Source: Legionella israelensis (GTDB lineage Bacteria > Pseudomonadota > Gammaproteobacteria > Legionellales > Legionellaceae). From it: 47,309 bases of DNA. The position numbers and the translations under genes were made by a program. Shown one piece after another: positions 42,571 through 47,309 of this stretch; positions within the stretch are counted from its first letter, which is position 1; each line of letters starts with the position of its first letter. The stretch lies in the NCBI RefSeq assembly GCF_004571175.1, contig NZ_CP038274.1, forward strand, positions 1 through 47,309, read 5' to 3'. Below the pieces are notes generated by a model, which made no database searches, was not told where the DNA came from, and saw nothing but the letters and a program-made list of their open reading frames with translations.

Positions 42571-43366
42571 TTAAAAATCTCCTTAATGTCGCAGGACTAA
42601 TACCCATTTCCTCCCTAATTTTCTGTCGGGCTATTTTTTTTTGAGTTTGCTTTGTAAGAGATTGAAAACGTTCTCTGGCGTATATGGTCCGATAATTAAT
42701 AGAGGACTTTAATCCAACCTGTCTTAAGCCAATGCGATATAATGCTCTGATATCTTCATAGCCAAATCGTGATTTGGCACTTTCACAGTTATCGAGCAGG
42801 CTTGAGAGCTCATTAATAATTTTTTTTTGGTGCTCATTTTGATATTTGATGGTTCTATCCAGGCTATTTCGTGTAATTTCACGGGTCAGCCAAAGCCCTT
42901 CATCATATGTGTGTATATCAGGTGCAAAAAGAACGGCCTCAGATAGAGTGAGACCAAATTTTGTTTGTAGTAATAAAATATTTTTAACCAGTGGATCATA
43001 GATTTTTTCAATGACTTCGTCATTTATTGAGTAATTAATCTTGTTAGACGATCCATCAATGCCAAGAGATTTATAATCAAGACCATCAACCTGATGACCT
43101 ATTGCATTAAAAAAGCTTTTAATCTGTGAAATGTATTTTCTGATGGTGCTGTCTTTTTTATTTTGCTTTTTCCAGTAGCCAATGACGCCAATAACGTCTT
43201 CTTTAGTGATGGCGTACCATTTTGCAGGCACACTCCTGGTTGCACCAAGGGCGTTTATAAAACGATTGACCGTTTGATGCCTTGCAGTTCTTCTAACAAA
43301 AGGACCTTCTTTATTAGTTCGTTTGATTTGATCGTTTTGATATTTTAAGTCAGTTATTCTTCCCAT
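42557..43366 (-). CDS. Recombinase-like protein lacking the catalytic motifs
   Basis: This protein of about 269 residues shares the same N-terminal fold (VNRFINALGATRSVPAKWYA, then YWKKQNKKDSTIRKYISQIK). YRTIYARERFQSLTKQTQKK parallels TYAQERYKELTRY of the partner. However, the His-x-x-Arg is replaced (SINYRTIY) and the C-terminal His...Tyr motif is absent; the end is ATLRRFLNEPE. It may be a regulatory partner or a degenerate paralogue. The ATG at 43366 (MGRITDLKYQND) is preferred over a GTG at 43405, which has no SD. Confidence 0.65.
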   Translation of the reverse strand: MGRITDLKYQNDQIKRTNKEGPFVRRTARHQTVNRFINALGATRSVPAKWYAITKEDVIGVIGYWKKQNKKDSTIRKYISQIKSFFNAIGHQVDGLDYKSLGIDGSSNKINYSINDEVIEKIYDPLVKNILLLQTKFGLTLSEAVLFAPDIHTYDEGLWLTREITRNSLDRTIKYQNEHQKKIINELSSLLDNCESAKSRFGYEDIRALYRIGLRQVGLKSSINYRTIYARERFQSLTKQTQKKIARQKIREEMGISPATLRRFLNEPE

Positions 43367-43594
43367 ATCCCTTCCATTTTTATCTTCACCACCTTTACTC
43401 AGCACTTTGTTTAGTGTTGACAGAGCAGGTCATTCAATGATGATCCTTGACGTATGTCACAAGGCTCTTAGTCAGGAGTAAATCAGTAGTTGTTTCAACT
43501 ATCGACTATCCTTATACACTTTTGTTTTCTAGTTTCTCTTAGTTCTTCTTCTCCTTTTTAATGTCAATATTTAAGGTTCATGTTTTTAAAATGA

Positions 43595-43831
43595 TTAAAT
43601 CAACTGCTCAATCATCTCTTGTTTCAAGTTTTCAACGGCTTTTTCTGTCACGATGGCATTAATCAACTTTTTAAAAGTCGGCCGCATCTCAGTCACAGAT
43701 TCAATTTCACGTTGCGCACTCATTAACAGTTCAAATTTTTCCTGACTTAGCAAAAAATCTTTTTTCTCTTCCTGCGGTTCAGACGCTTGGTTCACATTTG
43801 ATTTTTCAATATTTTCAGTTTCCAAAGACAT
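43595..43831 (-). CDS. Small acidic protein (78 residues)
   Basis: It starts MSLETENIEKSNVNQASEPQ and has a helical C-terminus (NLKQEMIEQLI). The ATG follows AAAGGAGGAG, a strong SD. It is the first gene of the recombinase operon. Possibly a DNA-binding accessory (excisionase-like size) but no motif supports that. Confidence 0.6.
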   Translation of the reverse strand: MSLETENIEKSNVNQASEPQEEKKDFLLSQEKFELLMSAQREIESVTEMRPTFKKLINAIVTEKAVENLKQEMIEQLI

Positions 43832-43903
43832 AGCTCCTCCTTTATTAATGGTTAAAAAAATACAAGTTAATCTGATCAATGAATGAAGGGTTAAACATCA
43901 CCA

Positions 43904-43996
43904 TTCACGGTTCATTTGACTCAGTTCAAAAACAAATATTCAAAGTTCAATGTAGAAAGTTCGAGCGCTGGTAAATTCAACGTTCAAATGGGTTCA
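43904..43996 (+). repeat. TTCA motifs spaced mainly by 7 or 14 bp
   Basis: TTCA or a one-base variant starts at 43904, 43911, 43925, 43939, 43946, 43960 (TTCG), 43976, 43983 and 43993, mostly as GTTCAA. The steps 7, 14, 14, 7, 14, 16, 7, 10 are near multiples of 7. This could be a protein-binding array next to the operon promoter. Confidence 0.5.
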
Positions 43997-44086
43997 ACGA
44001 ATAAAAAATCATTCGTTGATAGCAGTAAGTCCTTGCAAATAGATTGCCTGGTAACAATAGGTTCAAAACATAAGATGTTTTGATTA

Positions 44087-44241
44087 CGGTAGGTTTCATT
44101 GACTCATCAATGAATAACAGTAGGTTTCCAAACTATACGTCCTGTCTGTAGGTTAAGGAATAAAGTCAGACAATTTACACGAGACCAATTTTTTTGGTTT
44201 CATCGGATTTTCACCGACTCGTCAGTCGTGCTTAATTTCAT
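44087..44241 (+). repeat. Direct repeat B (155 bp)
   Basis: It matches repeat A in order and length with scattered changes and two compensating indels. It contains a TTCATTGA/TCAATGAA inverted repeat around CTCA. It lies 256 bp upstream of the operon starting at 43831. Confidence 0.8.
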
Positions 44242-44316
44242 ATTAGCATGCCCATGTATCAAAGCAACATTTTTTGATTTTTTATTGCTTGTGTTTTGGT
44301 CATGTTTATAATGAAT

Positions 44317-44624
44317 CGCGCTAAAAAAAGCGCGCGATGGATTTTTTTCATCTTATTTTTGTGCGTTAATGTACTGATTTTATTAGAAATAAAATCAGGA
44401 TTTCCGCTGCGTCACTATGACCTGCCTGCGGCATTTCGATAGTGACGCAGCGTGCTTCGCACGTTAAATGCGCACGCACTCGTGTGTGCCAAATGAGGTA
44501 TTTTGGCTGGTAAAATTGTCCTTATGTTTTTACCAGCCTGTTGATATCACCCTTGCCTTTTGTCCTCCCTCAAGGGAGTAATAAGCTCACCGTGTTTCGC
44601 ATCTATTGGCTTTCGCCAATAGAT
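44317..44624. other. Hairpin-dense noncoding region, candidate oriT
   Basis: Four clear hairpins occur: CGCGCT/AGCGCG (44317-44334), CTGATTTTATT/AATAAAATCAG (44374-44398), CGCTGCGTCACTAT/ATAGTGACGCAGCG (44405-44418 and 44439-44452) and ATCTATTGGC/GCCAATAGAT (44601-44624). The third, with 14-bp arms, dominates. Inverted repeats near the relaxase end of a conjugative element fit an oriT, but no nic sequence is recognised. Confidence 0.45.
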
Positions 44625-44773
44625 ATAAAATGGCTTGTCATTCGTCCCCGAATGTGGACAATACCTTTCATCATGCCTGCCTCTAATTTTTTATAGTGGT
44701 TTGGCAACATGTTACGGTATTTTTATCTAATATTTGCGTAGGCGTATCGATGTGTATTATAATTACTATATCC

Positions 44774-44814
44774 AAACCCGCCACGCCTCTTAACAATGCG
44801 GACCTCGGCGGGTT
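44774..44814 (+). ncRNA. abiF RNA motif-like structure
   Basis: An outer stem AACCCGCC/GGCGGGTT encloses an inner stem CGC/GCG and GACCTC, followed by ATCTTTTT and the abiF ATG 9 bp later. Conserved structured RNAs of this type are known upstream of abiF (Abi_2) genes and are thought to act with the protein. Recognition is by structure and context. Confidence 0.65.
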
Positions 44815-44822
44815 ATCTTTTT

Positions 44823-45755
44823 ATGAATAAGACACATTATACCAATCCCCCTTTATCTCTCCATGAACAAATAGACCTGCTTAAAAAGCGCGGTCTTCAA
44901 ATTCCTGATAACCAAAACTGTCTTCATCACCTTTCAATGGTTAGTTTTTACAGACTTTCAGCTTACATAAGGCCATTTGAAGTAGATCATCAAACCCACT
45001 GTATTAATCCTGAAATTAGTTTTGATGACGTATGGAGTTTATATGTTTTTGATCGCGAACTAAGACTGTTATTTTTAGATGCCATCGAGCGTATTGAAGT
45101 GGCGTTTCGTACATCATTGGTGAATGTGATGGCTGAGCGTTACGGCGCTTGGTGGTATCTTAATGCAGATTTGTTTAAATCCTCCTGGTCGCAGACAAAC
45201 CCAAGGACAAATAGATCGCCTAATGAGGAATTCATACGTGAAGTTGATGTGCTTTGTAAGCAGAAAACGGCTGAGAGCAGCATCAAAGATTACTTCAAAA
45301 AATATGGCTCACCTGAACTACCACCATGCTGGATGCTTTTTGAATATTTATCGTTTGGCAAGTGTACAAGTTTGTTTCGGTTCCTAAAAAACCGTCAGGA
45401 TAAAATTGGAATATCAAGTCTTTTTAAATTGCATGCCAGTGTGGTTGAGTCCAGCATTGAGGCTTTACGATATACAAGAAATCTTTGTGCCCACCATTCC
45501 AGGCTTTGGGATAGGTGGTTTGTGGTAAAGCCAAAACAGTTTAAAGAACTTCAAAATGCCAATTGCCGACCAGGAACATTGAAAGAGCAAATTGTTTTAA
45601 TCGAACTTTTTCATTCTGTTGTATCGCCAAGTTCGTCATGGAAAGAGCGTTTATATAATCTCTTTAGTCAGCATATAACGAGTAATTTTCCTGTTGAGAT
45701 GATGGGTTTTAATCAAGATTGGCAAGAAGATCAAATGTGGGATAGTTGTCTCTAA
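44823..45755 (+). CDS. abiF: Abi_2 family abortive-infection protein (AbiD/AbiF-like)
   Basis: This 310-residue protein has the Abi_2 sequence HHLSMVSFYRLSAYIRPFE, then FDDVWSLYVFDRELRLLFLD. The HEPN RNase motif is Arg219-Asn-x-x-x-His224 (YTRNLCAHHSRLWD), as in other Abi_2/HEPN toxins. Such systems stop phage growth by killing or arresting the infected cell. The ATG at 44823 lies right after the RNA structure; a start at 44796 falls inside it and is rejected. It sits where topB is cut, which suggests that it entered as cargo. Confidence 0.88.
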   Translation: MNKTHYTNPPLSLHEQIDLLKKRGLQIPDNQNCLHHLSMVSFYRLSAYIRPFEVDHQTHCINPEISFDDVWSLYVFDRELRLLFLDAIERIEVAFRTSLVNVMAERYGAWWYLNADLFKSSWSQTNPRTNRSPNEEFIREVDVLCKQKTAESSIKDYFKKYGSPELPPCWMLFEYLSFGKCTSLFRFLKNRQDKIGISSLFKLHASVVESSIEALRYTRNLCAHHSRLWDRWFVVKPKQFKELQNANCRPGTLKEQIVLIELFHSVVSPSSSWKERLYNLFSQHITSNFPVEMMGFNQDWQEDQMWDSCL

Positions 45756-45857
45756 AAAAAGAAAACCCACTCGTCCATCTTCTTTTTCAAAGGATTCATC
45801 CATAACATTGGCGATATCCCGTGCCTGCGAGGGCTTTTCACAAATGAATAATCGCAT
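45756..45857 (-). pseudogene. topB: DNA topoisomerase III, N-terminal stub
   Basis: It starts MRLFICEKPSQARDIANVMD, the conserved beginning of TopB (MRLFIAEKPS.AR.IA). Homology ends around residue 33, where the abiF region begins. ICE elements commonly carry topB near traI. The rest of the gene, with the active-site Tyr, is gone. Confidence 0.72.
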
Positions 45858-45859
45858 GT

Positions 45860-46546
45860 TCAGACCTCCATACACGTTTTGTTGTTTTTTGAGATATGTG
45901 ATTTAAGTTTGTACTTAAGGTTTGACAGGACCTGAGGACTAAAGCCTGGCGCGTAAGGTGCATCCAGCGCTTCTTTTAATGTATGCGGGCATATTTGAGA
46001 CGTATTGAAATTGTCGGGATTTTCTATCAGCTCCGAAACGGTTGTGGAATGATTTTTTGAAGAAGGTGTTTGAATAATTTTACTTAAAAGCGCATTTAGC
46101 TTTTTCTGATGATCCTCTTTTAATTGATAAAAAGCAGCTCTTGATTCCAGAAGGCCGCTTAAATGCAGTAATTTCAACCGTGAAATAAGCCTATCAAAAA
46201 CTTCTATTAACTCATACAGGGCGCAGGACAGCGCATTGCCACAAGGCATATCATGGCCATATTGGGCAACGAAGTTAACTTTGCTTAAGGAAAGTATATT
46301 TTTCTTTTCAATCTGCCCCTCAAATTTATCAGCTTCATCATCAAAACAGGCGCTTAAATTCAGAATCTCATCATGCAGCTGGTACAGGCTGACCAGCGCA
46401 AAGGCATTACCTAATAAACTGTCTTTGATAAGCAGTCCGATTTTAACACATACCCTCTCAAAATAATTATCATTGTTGGGCAGTGCCCGGTTTAACACGT
46501 TCATGGTTTCTTTATTAAAGATATCAAGGCGCATTGTTGCTTGCAT
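45860..46546 (-). CDS. ICE-type protein (DUF1845/PFL_4669-like)
   Basis: This 228-residue protein begins MQATMRLDIFNKETMNVLNR and is mostly helical, with GNAFALVSLYQLHDEILNLS. The position next to topB and traI fits the PFL_4669/DUF1845 proteins of integrative conjugative elements, but motif similarity is weak. There is no membrane segment. It starts 1 bp after the traI stop and ends 2 bp before topB. Confidence 0.5.
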   Translation of the reverse strand: MQATMRLDIFNKETMNVLNRALPNNDNYFERVCVKIGLLIKDSLLGNAFALVSLYQLHDEILNLSACFDDEADKFEGQIEKKNILSLSKVNFVAQYGHDMPCGNALSCALYELIEVFDRLISRLKLLHLSGLLESRAAFYQLKEDHQKKLNALLSKIIQTPSSKNHSTTVSELIENPDNFNTSQICPHTLKEALDAPYAPGFSPQVLSNLKYKLKSHISKNNKTCMEV

Positions 46547-46547
46547 A

Positions 46548-47309
46548 TTATTCTCCTATCACTTCAATGGTTGAGGATGTTGTGCTATCCATAGGGGTTG
46601 ATACTTTGACCGGATAAAGGCTTTGATATTCATTGCCTTCTTTAACGAAATAATCCTGGGAATTAAAAACGGCTTTAAGTGCACTGCCCAGAATATCTTT
46701 TTCAATACCTGAGCGTGATTGGTATTTAATGAGTACTTCTTCGGTGACAAAGACTGTATCGCTGCTAAATTCTTTACTTGTTTTAATAAGTCTTTGGCTT
46801 TCTGGTTTGTAGGCACGATTATTGGAGTTCATCCGTTTTTCAAGCCAGGAAGTAAAGTCGGATACAAGCGTTAAACCATCCTCACCCACCCTTTCCTCTG
46901 TTTGCTTTTCTTCAATGATTGATAAATCGCTTTCACTAATTAGGCTTAGTGATGGTTCTTCCTTAAGCGGTTCGTCAACGTTCGCCTGCCGATGCAATAC
47001 TTGCTTTTCCTGTGAAGCGCTCATACTGTGGGAGTCTATATCTGGCACCAATGCATCTGATTCTTGTCCTTTTTCCAAGGGCTCAGCTACTCTTTCAGGA
47101 CTCGTGTGGAAGAACTGACAAAAAGTAGGATTTCGTTGATCATCCATTTCGTGTTCATCACTTGGAGACTTGCTTTTAAAATTAAGCTCGCGCATGGCAC
47201 TGACGACATCATCTGGCGCCAGCCCATCGTTGATAGGCAAGGGAATACGGATTTTATAAAGCTCGCCACCATTGGCGAACACAAAGGCCTGTCCTTTGGG
47301 AAGGGAAGT
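46548..47309 (-). CDS. traI: Relaxase/ICE TraI-like protein, C-terminal part (runs off right edge)
   Basis: The frame runs in from the right edge (LPKGQAFVFANGGELYKIRI). A long polar linker (NPTFCQFFHTSPERVAEPLE, then DEPLKEEPSLSLISESD) leads to a final domain with FTSWLEKRMNSN and VFVTEEVLIKYQSRSGIEKD. This arrangement fits the C-terminal part of a MobH/TraI (DUF1528) relaxase of the SXT/PFGI-1 type. The catalytic N-terminus is outside the window. It pairs with TraD, and its 3' neighbours are typical of ICEs. Confidence 0.65.
   Translation of the reverse strand, partial: TSLPKGQAFVFANGGELYKIRIPLPINDGLAPDDVVSAMRELNFKSKSPSDEHEMDDQRNPTFCQFFHTSPERVAEPLEKGQESDALVPDIDSHSMSASQEKQVLHRQANVDEPLKEEPSLSLISESDLSIIEEKQTEERVGEDGLTLVSDFTSWLEKRMNSNNRAYKPESQRLIKTSKEFSSDTVFVTEEVLIKYQSRSGIEKDILGSALKAVFNSQDYFVKEGNEYQSLYPVKVSTPMDSTTSSTIEVIGE

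Larger units (their letters stand above)
43832..44822. other. Noncoding region: TTCA array, repeat B, hairpin cluster, abiF RNA
   Basis: About 1 kb without any gene. It contains the TTCA-phased stretch (43904-43996), repeat B (44087-44241), the hairpin group (44317-44624) and the abiF RNA (44774-44814). Each is listed separately. Confidence 0.7.

Noticed and set aside
44796-45755. Longer abiF start at 44796
   Set aside because: It lies within the RNA hairpin; the ATG at 44823 follows the structure and begins with the family-like MNKTHYTNPPLSLHEQ.

Overview
The window is an AT-rich stretch of gammaproteobacterial mobile DNA. It is most probably a piece of a large plasmid or an integrative conjugative element from Legionella or a close relative. 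This rests on the mix of an SXT/TOL-type TraD, a TraI/MobH-like protein, a plasmid-type ParA, a small CsrA paralogue, an ankyrin-repeat gene and very dense insertion sequences. No rRNA, convincing tRNA or CRISPR array is present. The genus is an inference from gene content, because no search could be run.

Left part (1-8 kb): a 5'-truncated traD runs off the left edge and is cut by the first of three IS6-family copies. Half of a TauE/SafE permease, a small tyrosine recombinase, two unknown genes and a 57-codon csrA follow. The replication/partition core comes next: an array of 11-bp-phased ATCA repeats, a parA with an N-terminal helix-turn-helix, and a winged-helix protein gene whose own coding sequence carries two more arrays with the same 11-bp phase.

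8-15.5 kb is an IS pile-up that can be unfolded from its target duplications. IS66 sits in IS256 (duplication AATCATCA), and that IS256 sits in a SAM methyltransferase gene (duplication CTTTTAGA). An IS3-type fragment, IS6 copy 2 and a broken copy of an ankyrin-carrying Tn3 end follow; a complete IS3-family element (duplication CGGA) splits that Tn3 end.

15.5-25 kb is a stability and debris zone. It holds three toxin-antitoxin pairs (DinJ/YafQ, PrlF/YhaV, TacA/TacT-like), a serine recombinase, a cold-shock protein, a DDE transposase and a ZIP-like transporter. It also holds truncated phaB, SMR and Nudix genes, IS6 copy 3, a helix-turn-helix gene and a frameshifted gene.

25-35 kb: a GNAT fusion protein, an intact IS256 inside another broken gene, a truncated integrase, and an apparently complete 5.45-kb Tn3-family transposon (29655-35108). 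The transposon carries an ankyrin gene, a TnpI-type tyrosine recombinase with a candidate resolution site, a 1014-residue TnpA and a DUF4160/DUF2442 pair.

35-47.3 kb is conjugative-element backbone on the minus strand: DUF932, SSB and several small proteins, many preceded by a leader in which the ribosome binding site can pair with an upstream anti-SD sequence. A pair of tyrosine-recombinase-like proteins (one lacking catalytic residues) follows. Two near-identical 155-bp direct repeats lie upstream of the two operons. Beyond them are a hairpin-dense noncoding region (possible oriT), an abiF (Abi_2) defence gene with its structured RNA, a topB stub, an ICE-type gene and the C-terminal part of traI at the right edge. 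The abiF cargo sits exactly where topB is cut off.

The most unusual signals are the helically phased repeats that run inside the replication gene, the repeated SD-sequestering leaders, the duplicated 155-bp leaders, and the Tn3 transposon that carries a eukaryotic-like ankyrin gene.
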